A stretch of DNA of 64,000 nt from Leptolyngbya boryana PCC 6306 (lineage in GTDB: Bacteria; Cyanobacteriota; Cyanobacteriia; Leptolyngbyales; Leptolyngbyaceae): NCBI RefSeq assembly GCF_000353285.1, contig NZ_KB731324.1, positions 2,064,577 to 2,128,576 on the forward strand. The letters run 5' to 3'. A program made the translations under genes and the position numbers. The notes under the pieces are model-generated. The model was given only the letters and a program-made list of their open reading frames with translations. It made no database searches and was not told the DNA's origin. Below, one piece after another: positions 57,301 to 64,000 of this stretch (within the stretch, counting starts at the first letter, position 1; every line of letters starts with the position of its first letter).

Positions 57301-57494
57301 TCATGCAGCGCATATCCAGTGAGCTTTTCAGCCGCAGGATTCATATAAACGCACTGCTGATGTTCATCCATCACAAACAGCGCTAGGGTTGCATTGTTGC
57401 AGACCGTTTCTAGATACTGCTTGTAGTACCGAGAATCTGCTGATGAGTTTGGAAATTGCTGAAATTCACTCAAAGACTGGCGAGGCTGGGTCAT
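54348..57494 (-). CDS. Multi-PAS hybrid histidine kinase with receiver domain
   Basis: This soluble protein of about 1048 aa carries five PAS/PAC modules, seen from repeated ...GTVIEVRDITQEK, ...VFVSDITERKQ, ...FAIDLSQLKQ, ...GALSDITERKQ and ...GTLLNVTEVKR ends. A HisKA domain (FLAVLSHELRTPLNPILGW), an HATPase domain (NLLSNAVKFTP, DSGKGIRAEVLPYIF, GGLGLGLAIARHL) and a C-terminal receiver (LAIDDEPDNLDFLV, DLVISDIAMPDLDGY, ALTAYAG, HLAKPI) follow. The ATG at 57494 is used; a GTG at 57539 is possible. It follows the glycosyltransferase gene on the same strand. The signal is unknown. Confidence 0.92.
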   Translation of the reverse strand: MTQPRQSLSEFQQFPNSSADSRYYKQYLETVCNNATLALFVMDEHQQCVYMNPAAEKLTGYALHELQGRALHDAIHHTRPDGSPYPLCECPIDQVFPQNNQEQGEEVFVHRDGHFYPVAYTASPIREAGQTIGTVIEVRDITQEKINAKMQQEVAERERLLREAAEAEKTRAETVLQSITDAFIVLDREWNYVYVNAAATRLFLKSEAELVGHCIWEVFPEAIHTPIYTEYCRSLAEQKTIEFECFYSTWNRWFLNRVSPSATGISVFVSDITERKQTQQALLESEVRFRSLFECNIIPIGIWTKDGGLTDGNDALLDLIGYTRAELEAGLLTWKSLTPPEWEKRDAEAVEEIMTRGYCTAFEKEYIHKNGHRVPILLGGGKFDQASQSGFFFAIDLSQLKQTEAELREADSLLSSALAAGSIYTWRWRMQENVISVDAALAQLLGVDPETAMRGLPLEIFLNAIHPDDHESVATAIQTAIETREDYLTEYRVRSADGSERWVTARGRVEYDADGTPISFPGALSDITERKQIEATLQETEERLRLAIESAELGTWDFNLVTGRIIWNDGCKAMFATTGEDEITFDTVQAGMHPDDRDRVNQFVQAVLARQSSGDEVIEYRVIGFSDGIERWVACRGKVFTDSVGNPIRWVGTLLNVTEVKRREAERQELLDREKLLREQAEQANRIKDEFLAVLSHELRTPLNPILGWVKMLKGGKCPPERVPQALDTIERNAVLQAQLIEDLLDVSRILQGKVVLNGDWINLAETVTAAVETVRLAAESKAIELLLTVDPLLGSVRGDANRLQQVFWNLLSNAVKFTPVSGRVEVTLSQAETEAQIQIRDSGKGIRAEVLPYIFERFRQADSSTTRQFGGLGLGLAIARHLVELHGGTISAESLGENQGATFTVRLPIAMIQTQLDQPERGSEVSQDLLGVKILAIDDEPDNLDFLVFVLEAAGAIVQGVQCAKLALEKLSEFSPDLVISDIAMPDLDGYELIQRVRQQSDVPAIALTAYAGETNQHQILAAGFQRHLAKPIEPSQVIHEIITLLK

Positions 57495-57552
57495 GAATCG
57501 CGGAGACGAGAATCGCAAATCTATCATAAGATAGAGCACTGTGGCTTAGAGT

Positions 57553-58776
57553 CTACCGATCGATAGAATTGACTAGGGTTTGATATAGCTCAATATAGCG
57601 CTGTGCTTGAAGTTCTAGCCGATATTCTGACACTGCGATCGTTCGGCAATTCTCGCGCATCTGTTGACGCAATCGGTCGTTTTCGAGCAGGACTAAAATT
57701 CCAGTTTTGAGATCCTGAACGTCTTCTGAGTTTGCCAAGTAGCCTGTGATATTGGGGCGAACTAAATCAGGCACCCCTCCGACACGGCAAGAAATCATCG
57801 GCGTACCACAGGCAAGACTTTCTTGAAGCACGAGCGGTAAGTTATCGGCGCGGGTCGGAAATACGAGCAGATCTGCGGCGGAATATACGATCGCTTTTTC
57901 TGCGTCATCTTGGATATAGCCGAGTGAGACAGTTTGAATTCCAGTCTGCTCGGTGTCGCCACTGCCGAATGTGACAAGTACGAGTTGAGATTTAATCGCG
58001 TCTGGTAACTGTTGCAATGCGGCTAAAACTAAATCACCTCCTTTGCGGCGTTCCTGAAGGTGAGTCGCGACAAAGAGTAAAACTCTTTTGCCGTTTGGCA
58101 GGTTTAATCGCGATCGACAGTACTCTGGATCAAGCGGTTTATAGACATCCACATCTATTCCGTAAGGAATATGATGCACGGCAAATCGTCTAAATAGTGG
58201 GCTTTCTCTGGCAACGGTTGCCAGCCAGCGACTCGGAGCGACGATCGTTAATCGAGCTTTGTGATACGCCCATTTTTTCAGCTTCCATTCCCAATGGCTA
58301 CTATCGCGCCGCATCGGTGGAAAAATGGTGAGATCGGGACAGTTACCACAGCCAATTTTCCAGCGATCGCAGTCATAGCTAAATGAACAATGCCCGGTCA
58401 TCGACCACATATCATGCAGAGTGAGAACCGCAGGCTTGTGTTGGGTAAGATGTGCGATCGCTAAATAGTTAAAGTAGCCGTCATGTAAGTTATGAAAATT
58501 GAGCAAATCAGCACTTTGATAGCTCGGATGTTGTTTGAGATTGAACGTCGAAAGTAAATGAATCTGAGCAAATCCCAATGGATCAGTAATGCTTTGAATT
58601 CGTCTCTCTGTCCGTGAAGGCGAAGGAAGTTGAGTAACGCGATCGCTTTGAGTAACCTTACGAGCAACGAGGAATCGAGAATCAATCTTCTGATCTAATA
58701 GTCCTTGATGCAGTCGATAGCCTGCCAGTGCTGCACCTCCTGCTACATCCGTTTGGTTGAAATGGAGAACTTGCAT
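57553..58776 (-). CDS. Glycosyltransferase family 4 protein
   Basis: This 407-aa GT-B enzyme has an N-terminal HFNQTDVAGGAALAGYRLHQ, HDMWSMTGHCSFSYDCDRWK in the middle, and a C-terminal donor-binding part with LLFVATHLQERRKGGDLVL, LLVFPTRADNLPLVLQESLACGTPMISCRVGGVPDL (read as the EX7E motif). This resembles WcaC-type enzymes of exopolysaccharide synthesis. It is first on the minus strand before the hybrid kinase, with a gap of about 58 bp. Confidence 0.9.
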   Translation of the reverse strand: MQVLHFNQTDVAGGAALAGYRLHQGLLDQKIDSRFLVARKVTQSDRVTQLPSPSRTERRIQSITDPLGFAQIHLLSTFNLKQHPSYQSADLLNFHNLHDGYFNYLAIAHLTQHKPAVLTLHDMWSMTGHCSFSYDCDRWKIGCGNCPDLTIFPPMRRDSSHWEWKLKKWAYHKARLTIVAPSRWLATVARESPLFRRFAVHHIPYGIDVDVYKPLDPEYCRSRLNLPNGKRVLLFVATHLQERRKGGDLVLAALQQLPDAIKSQLVLVTFGSGDTEQTGIQTVSLGYIQDDAEKAIVYSAADLLVFPTRADNLPLVLQESLACGTPMISCRVGGVPDLVRPNITGYLANSEDVQDLKTGILVLLENDRLRQQMRENCRTIAVSEYRLELQAQRYIELYQTLVNSIDR

Positions 58777-58899
58777 GGATCGGAATACTATCTCTAAGGT
58801 GAAGTCGATCGCACATCAAAATAGCTCGGGTTCTTGAGACGGAAGCAATTTAGCTTAGAGAATTTTGAGTGTATGGACAATCAGTTTTTGAGCGATCGT

Positions 58900-59187
58900 T
58901 CAAGTTTTTTGAGCGATCGACAAACGCAGATTCAACTCATTCAAAAGATCAACAAGCATCAGGAGATTCGGCATCTCTCCTTGTTCTAATAATTCATAGC
59001 ATTCTCGCCATTTGACAGCATTTGATAGCTCAGTCAAACTCGCACGTGCCTCAGCAACGTTCTTCAGGGCTAGGCGAATATGCTGCGGATCGCCATCTTC
59101 TAGAACAGAATCCAGGTATGCTGCGGCTTTTTCTGGATCTTGCAGCGAACTAACTAAGAACGCATGATAACTTTTAGTCGTTGGCAT
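58900..59187 (-). CDS. Orphan HigA/antidote-like small regulator
   Basis: This 95-aa protein starts KSYHAFLVSSLQDPEKAAAYL and has the pattern SVLEDGDPQHIRLALKNVAEA, as in addiction-module antidote proteins that normally sit after a HigB/RelE-type toxin. A helix-turn-helix-like end NLLMLVDLLNELNLRLSI follows. No toxin gene is on either side: a GT4 gene lies on one side and the GH57 gene on the other. So it may be a solitary transcription regulator. Confidence 0.75.
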   Translation of the reverse strand: MPTTKSYHAFLVSSLQDPEKAAAYLDSVLEDGDPQHIRLALKNVAEARASLTELSNAVKWRECYELLEQGEMPNLLMLVDLLNELNLRLSIAQKT

Positions 59188-59245
59188 TGGCTTGAATTTA
59201 CTTATGGAGAAGCGCAGCCTAGAGCCTAAGCTGCGCTTCCACAGG

Positions 59246-60835
59246 TTAGAGCGGGCGATAAACGCGATAGTTAATATCGGGGAAGATATTGTCGATCGCT
59301 TCTACTTTTTCAACCCAGCCCGAATCAACCTTGCCGTGGTTGATATCTTCATAGAGCTTGTTGAAGCGCATTAAATGCGATCGTGTTCTTCTAATCGCAT
59401 ACGGAACCATCGTGCCCGTTCGCATGATAAACGCCCAATCCGAAGACTGTGCAAGCAACAATTCGCGGGCAGCTTGATTCAGCGCTTTCCACTCTAGTTC
59501 ATCCGCAGGCTCACGTTTTGCAAGTTCGATCATGCGTTCTGCGGCTTTGTGCAAATGCGGATAGATCCAAGCATTCGTCTCATTTAACCAGTATTCGTGG
59601 AAGCCCTTGTATCCCCAACTCGATTGAGACGGGCGACACACTTGCTGAGTCGGATGCGTTCTCAAATAGTCAGCGAGGTGAGTCATCTCAAAGGTACTTT
59701 GATCGAACCACGATTTGCGGAAGAGGTAATCGATGAACATCGGACCTTCATACCACCAGTGCCCGAAAAGCTCTGCGTCATAGGGCGAGACAATGATCGG
59801 CGGACGGTGCATGATGCCAAATAAATGCTCGACTTGGCGTTCGCGGTTGTAGACAAAATTCGCGGCATGTTCTGTGGTTTTCTCACGTGCCCAGTAAGGA
59901 TCGTAAAGCTGCTTATCGCCCAGACCTAAGCCTTTTCCGGTAATTTTGTGGTACTTGATGCCGACATTTTTACGCTGACCGTTGGGCATAACGTACGGTT
60001 TGATGTATTCATAGTCCGCATCCCAACCTAAATCGCGATAGAACTCTCGATATTCAACCGCGCCCGGATAGCCGACTTCTGAAGACCAAACTTGCTGCGA
60101 GGATTCGTGATCACGTCCAAATGCTGCGACCCCTGGCTCTGTGAAAATCGGTGCGTAGCTGCCATAACGCGGACGAGGACGGGCATAGAGAATTCCATGT
60201 CCATCCGTGAGGAAATAGCGCAGACCTGCATCGGCGAGCATCCGCTCGACCCCTTCGTAATAGGCACATTCAGGGAGCCAAATGCCTTTCGCAGGACGAC
60301 CAAAGGTTTTTTCGTAATGTTCACAAGCGACCTGGATCTGTGCCCAGACGGCTTGCGGATACATTTTCATCAGCGGCAGATATCCGTGGGTTGCGCCGCA
60401 GGTGATGATTTCGAGGTTGTTGGAGTCGAGAAACTGTTTGAAGGCGTTGATTAAATTACGATCGTACTTCTCCCAAGTATTGCGAACCCCGTTGAATTCT
60501 TTGGCGTTGTATTCCGCCAGATATTTCATGTGCCCAGAATGAGCGTGACGCTCGACTTCCAGTTCTGCTAATTCTTCGAGCTTGGACAAGTGCTCGTCAT
60601 AGCGTTCTTGGAGCAGTGGATCTGCCAACATCGAGCAGAGCGGCGGGGTCATGCTCATGGTGATTTTGAAGTCTACGCCGTCGCGTTTTAAGCCTTCAAA
60701 AACTTGAATTAAGGGAATATAGGTTTCAGTAATTGCTTCATACAGCCATTCCTCTTCTAATACAAAGTCACTCTCCGGATGACGGACGAAGGGCAAGTGA
60801 GCGTGCAGAACGAGGGCAACATATCCAATACTCAT
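59246..60835 (-). CDS. GH57 1,4-alpha-glucan branching enzyme-type protein
   Basis: This 529-aa GH57 enzyme has the catalytic nucleophile Glu189 in WLPECAYY and the acid/base Asp353 in SPYDAELFGHWW, close to the E183/D354 of the archaeal branching enzyme. The start motif is SIGYVALVLHAHLPFVRHPE and the C-terminal helical part contains RPSQSSWGYKGFHEYWLNE. It should add alpha-1,6 branches to glycogen, although some cyanobacterial GH57 proteins are weak and may do other alpha-glucan work. The ATG at 60835 is preferred. Confidence 0.9.
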   Translation of the reverse strand: MSIGYVALVLHAHLPFVRHPESDFVLEEEWLYEAITETYIPLIQVFEGLKRDGVDFKITMSMTPPLCSMLADPLLQERYDEHLSKLEELAELEVERHAHSGHMKYLAEYNAKEFNGVRNTWEKYDRNLINAFKQFLDSNNLEIITCGATHGYLPLMKMYPQAVWAQIQVACEHYEKTFGRPAKGIWLPECAYYEGVERMLADAGLRYFLTDGHGILYARPRPRYGSYAPIFTEPGVAAFGRDHESSQQVWSSEVGYPGAVEYREFYRDLGWDADYEYIKPYVMPNGQRKNVGIKYHKITGKGLGLGDKQLYDPYWAREKTTEHAANFVYNRERQVEHLFGIMHRPPIIVSPYDAELFGHWWYEGPMFIDYLFRKSWFDQSTFEMTHLADYLRTHPTQQVCRPSQSSWGYKGFHEYWLNETNAWIYPHLHKAAERMIELAKREPADELEWKALNQAARELLLAQSSDWAFIMRTGTMVPYAIRRTRSHLMRFNKLYEDINHGKVDSGWVEKVEAIDNIFPDINYRVYRPL

Positions 60836-61097
60836 AAAGACGCTGGGGTAAGTGGGCGGGATCGTTGCCAAAATTGTACGGCAAAATTGAGACTAAGTTT
60901 TGTTAAATGGGGAGCAGATTTTTAGATCGGGGATCAAGTTGCAAAATTGGGGATCAAAATGATTTGAGACGCTAGAGCCGCAGGTGGACTGCCAAAAACT
61001 AGAGGCAGCGATTTTCTCACTGCCTCTAAAAGCGGTATGAATTTGAATGTAGGCGAGTTTAGGCTGCTCAATCTCCCATTCTGGGAAACACAAAGAA

Positions 61098-61568
61098 CTA
61101 CATCCGGTTAATAATGTTCTGCACGATTCCCACGCCTGTGACAGCCTGCCAGCCAAACAGTCCAGTAATCACTACGTTGATAACGATGTGGCTGAGTCGC
61201 GCCCATTCTTGTCCTTTCTGCATGAATGGTGTAAGCGAAGCTGACATTGCAATCAGACAGGTCATTCCTAATCCTGTTATCAAGTGCGGATTGACAAAAA
61301 GTTTACCGCTATTGATATAAGTCGCACCCATTGCCCCGACTGAACCAACCACCATCAACGTGAGTACGATCGCACCGATTTGGTGATGCTTGATGTTGAA
61401 TCTTTGCTTGACGAGCTCTTTCTTCAAATCACCTTGAGCCGATCGAGTGCGTCGCCATTGCAGCCCGGTATACATTGCGTAACTGGTCAGCGCTAGCAAA
61501 ACCCACATCAAAACAGGATGGACAAACTGACTGTAAACCTTGAGGGTGTGAAGGATATCGGCAGACAT
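61098..61568 (-). CDS. DUF4079 membrane protein
   Basis: This 156-aa protein has four membrane spans: VHPVLMWVLLALTSYAMYTG, about 68-88 (IGAIVLTLMVVGSVGAMGAT), about 95-118 and 126-150. Conserved His in FVHPVLMW, KHHQIGA, NPHLITG and SHIVIN suggest haem or quinone contacts as in b-type cytochrome-like DUF4079 proteins. The function is unknown. It follows purH on the same strand, 42 bp away. Confidence 0.82.
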   Translation of the reverse strand: MSADILHTLKVYSQFVHPVLMWVLLALTSYAMYTGLQWRRTRSAQGDLKKELVKQRFNIKHHQIGAIVLTLMVVGSVGAMGATYINSGKLFVNPHLITGLGMTCLIAMSASLTPFMQKGQEWARLSHIVINVVITGLFGWQAVTGVGIVQNIINRM

Positions 61569-61610
61569 AGAAACGTGTTCTTGAGAGGAATGTAATAGAA
61601 CTTAACACAA

Positions 61611-63146
61611 TCAATGTAAGAAGTGCCGAATTCCTGTGAGAACCATGACAATTCCAAGTTCGTTGGCAGCTTTGATCGAGTCTGCATCGCGCATACTTCC
61701 ACCGGGTTGAACGATCGCTTTAATTCCCGCTGCGGCTGCCGTTTTCACGGAGTCATCAAATGGGAAAAATCCGTCCGATGCGAGAATTGCGCCTTGGGCT
61801 TTTTCGCCTGCTTGTTCGAGGGCGATTTTGGCAGAGCCGACTCGATTCATTTGTCCAGCCCCGACTCCTAAAGTTGTGCGATCGTTGCTCACAACAATGG
61901 CATTCGATTTCACATGCTTACAGATCTTCCAGGCAAATAAGAGTTCTGCAAGTTCTTCAGGGGTTGGCTTTTTCTCGGTGACTAATTGCCAAGCATTCGG
62001 ATCTGCCACAATGTCATCTGCGGCTTGGACTAAGAATCCACCTGCAATCTGTTTGACGTTATTCTTCGCGCCGTTGGTCAAATCTGGAAGGATCAGCACT
62101 CGAAGATTTTGCTTGGCTTGCAGAATGGTTTGAGCTTCGGAATCAATGCCAGGTGCAACTACGCATTCTAAGAAGGTTTTGGTGAGAGACGTTGCGGTTG
62201 CAGCGTCGATCGCTCTATTCAGTGCAACAATTCCACCGAATGCGGAAGTCGAATCTGCATTGAACGCTTTTTCGTAAGCTTCAGCGATCGATGATCCCAT
62301 CGCTGATCCACAAGGGTTGTTATGTTTAATGATCGTTGCGGCTGGATCATCATTGGCAAATTCTGCAATGATCGATCGGGCTGCTTCTAAGTCAACCAAG
62401 TTGTTGTAGCTGAGTTCTTTGCCTTGCAATTTTGTAGCGGCTGCCCAACCTGTCGGGGTTGCTCCAGTTTGATACCAAGATGCAGGTTGATGCGGATTTT
62501 CTCCGTAACGCAGTTCTTGGATTTGGGTTCCGGTGAGGGTAAAGGTTTCCGATTTCTGTTCGAGTTGCTGTTCGAGATAGGCTGCGATCGCTGCATCATA
62601 ACTTGCTGTGTGTTTGAAAGCCTGAAGTGAGCAGGCTTGCCGGAATGCGATCGAGGCTTCTCCATTTTTGCGGAGTTCTTCGAGGTACGTGTCGTACTGA
62701 TTGGGATTGCAAAGGATGGTCAGGTTGGCAAAATTCTTCGCCGAAGCGCGAACCATTGCAGGGCCGCCGATGTCAATTTGTTCGATCGCGTCTTCTAATG
62801 TGACATCGGGTTTTGCGATCGTTTGTTCAAATGGGTAGAGATTGACGACGACTAAATCGATCGGGCGAATGTTCTGAGCTTCCAAATCTGCCACATGCTC
62901 TGGCAAATCGCGTCTTGCTAAAATTCCGCCGTGAATTCGAGGATGTAGGGTTTTGACGCGTCCGCCTAAAATTTCGGGCGATCCGGTGTAGTCGGAGACT
63001 TTCGTCACGGGTAAGCCTGCTGCTTTCAAGGCTTGAGCCGTTCCACCGCTGCTGATAATATCGAAGCCAAATTCTTCGACTAATTGTTTTGCAAATTCGA
63101 CTAATCCTGTTTTGTTGGAGACGCTTAATAGTGCCAAACGTGCCAT
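61611..63146 (-). CDS. purH: Bifunctional AICAR transformylase/IMP cyclohydrolase
   Basis: PurH makes the last two steps of IMP synthesis. The N-terminal cyclohydrolase domain starts MARLALLSVSNKTGLVEFAK and includes ISSGGTAQALKAAGLPVTKV and HPRIHGGILARRD. The C-terminal transformylase has TIIKHNNPCGSAMG with the catalytic Lys-His pair, FGGIVALNRAIDA and RVGSAKIALEQAG. The 511-aa length is typical. The ATG at 63146 is preferred over 63161. It is divergent from the esterase gene. Confidence 0.97.
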   Translation of the reverse strand: MARLALLSVSNKTGLVEFAKQLVEEFGFDIISSGGTAQALKAAGLPVTKVSDYTGSPEILGGRVKTLHPRIHGGILARRDLPEHVADLEAQNIRPIDLVVVNLYPFEQTIAKPDVTLEDAIEQIDIGGPAMVRASAKNFANLTILCNPNQYDTYLEELRKNGEASIAFRQACSLQAFKHTASYDAAIAAYLEQQLEQKSETFTLTGTQIQELRYGENPHQPASWYQTGATPTGWAAATKLQGKELSYNNLVDLEAARSIIAEFANDDPAATIIKHNNPCGSAMGSSIAEAYEKAFNADSTSAFGGIVALNRAIDAATATSLTKTFLECVVAPGIDSEAQTILQAKQNLRVLILPDLTNGAKNNVKQIAGGFLVQAADDIVADPNAWQLVTEKKPTPEELAELLFAWKICKHVKSNAIVVSNDRTTLGVGAGQMNRVGSAKIALEQAGEKAQGAILASDGFFPFDDSVKTAAAAGIKAIVQPGGSMRDADSIKAANELGIVMVLTGIRHFLH

Positions 63147-63211
63147 CGATTTAGTTCCCAAGTAAAAAGAGATCTCTAAGCATACAATCGACTGGATGAG
63201 ATAGGAATTTT

Positions 63212-63853
63212 ATGCTGAATACGATGACAATTCCCGCCAAGTCTGGCACTGCAACTGCTGCGATCGTCATATTGCATGGCTGGGGTGCAAATGCTCAGGA
63301 TGTGGCGTTTCTCTGTTCTTTGCTGAAATTGGATCAGGTGCAATTTATTCTGCCTGATGCGCCGTTTCCGTTTCCTTATAGTCCTGAAGGTCGGATGTGG
63401 TACGACTTGAGCGAGTCAAATTTTTCGAGTGATTTTGGTCAGCGATCAGATTTAATCAGCAGTCGCCAGCAGTTAAGGGATTGGCTCAATTCTTTAGAGG
63501 CAACAACCGGAATTCCTTTATCGCGCACAATTTTGGGTGGCTTTTCTCAAGGCGGGGCAATGACGTTGGATGTGGGATTGTCTTTGCCGTTAGCGGGGTT
63601 GATGATTTTGAGTGGGTATCAACATTCCACGCTGCATCCTGGGGCGACGGTTCCGCCGATTTTGATGGTGCATGGTCGGCAAGATATGGTGGTTCCTCTG
63701 GCGGCGGCGCAGCTTGCGAAGAAGAATTTAGAGGGATTGGGTATCGCGATCGACTATCAGGAATTTGATATTGGGCATGAGATTTCGCCGTTGGTTTTGA
63801 ATGAGGTTTATGAGTTTGTGCAGAAGATTTTGCCGGGAGTGGGGGGAAATTAG
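63212..63853 (+). CDS. Carboxylesterase/phospholipase-type alpha/beta hydrolase
   Basis: This 213-aa cytoplasmic serine hydrolase has the oxyanion-hole motif HGWGANAQD, the nucleophile Ser112 in GGFSQGGAM, Asp158 in HGRQDMVVPL and His189 in FDIGHEI. It belongs to the same superfamily as acyl-protein thioesterase and carboxylesterase 2. The substrate is not clear. The start could be 63212 or the second Met at 63224. An inverted repeat follows near the window end. Confidence 0.9.
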   Translation: MLNTMTIPAKSGTATAAIVILHGWGANAQDVAFLCSLLKLDQVQFILPDAPFPFPYSPEGRMWYDLSESNFSSDFGQRSDLISSRQQLRDWLNSLEATTGIPLSRTILGGFSQGGAMTLDVGLSLPLAGLMILSGYQHSTLHPGATVPPILMVHGRQDMVVPLAAAQLAKKNLEGLGIAIDYQEFDIGHEISPLVLNEVYEFVQKILPGVGGN

Positions 63854-63957
63854 TCGGCAATTGCATGAATTTTGTGGGTTGGGAGTGGGGCGATTGTTTC
63901 GCTGCGTTGCGATTCCGCCCGTGATTGGAAATCCGGGCTAACAGAGAAAAGTCCACT

Positions 63958-64000
63958 AAAGGGACTGAAAGGCTCTCATACTGGCTGTTTTAGTCCCTTT
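63958..64000. terminator. Inverted repeat at window end, terminator-like
   Basis: AAAGGGACTGAAA and TTTTAGTCCCTTT form a 13-bp stem with one G-T pair and a 17-nt loop, ending in a T-run at the window edge. It is probably the esterase terminator; a CRISPR repeat start cannot be fully excluded. Confidence 0.45.

Noticed and set aside
63486-63956. 156-codon Pro/Ser-rich frame antisense to the esterase
   Set aside because: Composition is that of a reversed gene; the esterase has a complete catalytic triad.

Overview
The window reads as the chromosome of a cyanobacterium, probably a filamentous Leptolyngbya-like or related lineage. The evidence is the very frequent HIP1 octamer (GCGATCGC), cyanobacterium-restricted families (DUF3155, DUF3685, DUF4079, DUF4168, DUF2993, a CCB1-like cytochrome b6f maturation factor, an SLH-domain porin-like protein, a PsaK-like protein) and tandem CCCCACT-type heptamers. 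No tRNA, rRNA, IS element or convincing CRISPR array was seen. This is mostly ordinary core genome with many two-component proteins.

1-8.4 kb: TPR lipoprotein, DUF39 homocysteine-biosynthesis protein, a two-gene glutathione-dependent formaldehyde detoxification unit (frmA-fghA), and a convergent phytochrome-like GAF kinase with two candidate bilin-binding cysteines. 8.4-12 kb: livM-livG amino-acid ABC genes, a RelE-type toxin-antitoxin pair, and a DUF2721 membrane protein behind a LexA-like palindrome. 12-20 kb: an unsplit, intein-free dnaE (notable for a cyanobacterium), an Uma2 protein, rph, an anti-sigma/HATPase protein and ftsH.

20-32 kb: DUF2993, TPR proteins, an amidase, a 917-aa FG-GAP/CARDB surface-type protein, a minus-strand exbB-exbD-cobO run that suggests TonB-energised uptake coupled to corrinoid adenosylation, and thyX with an unusual signature. 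32-40 kb: ftsQ-ftsZ (ftsZ with a duplicated start region), moeA, mtnA, a membrane-anchored repeat protein, an MGME1-like PD-(D/E)XK nuclease and the SLH protein.

40-54 kb: a GAF histidine kinase, DUF3155 with an NtcA-type box, a CCB1-like protein, a PadR regulator beside a highly palindromic non-coding stretch, a NarL-type regulator, a double-ACT protein, a GNAT, DUF4332, a Fur-family regulator, a 685-aa repeat protein, a pseudo-receiver DUF3685 protein, an SPFH protein, folP and a PsaK-like protein. 54-64 kb: a five-PAS hybrid kinase with a GT4 glycosyltransferase, an orphan antitoxin, a GH57 branching enzyme, DUF4079, purH and a small esterase. The window ends in an inverted repeat cut by the boundary.

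The best candidates for something new are the phytochrome-like kinase beside the formaldehyde genes, the intact dnaE, the structured non-coding block at 43.65-43.87 kb, and the paired repeat-protein family at 37 and 48 kb. All functional links are inference from sequence and position; no searches could be run.
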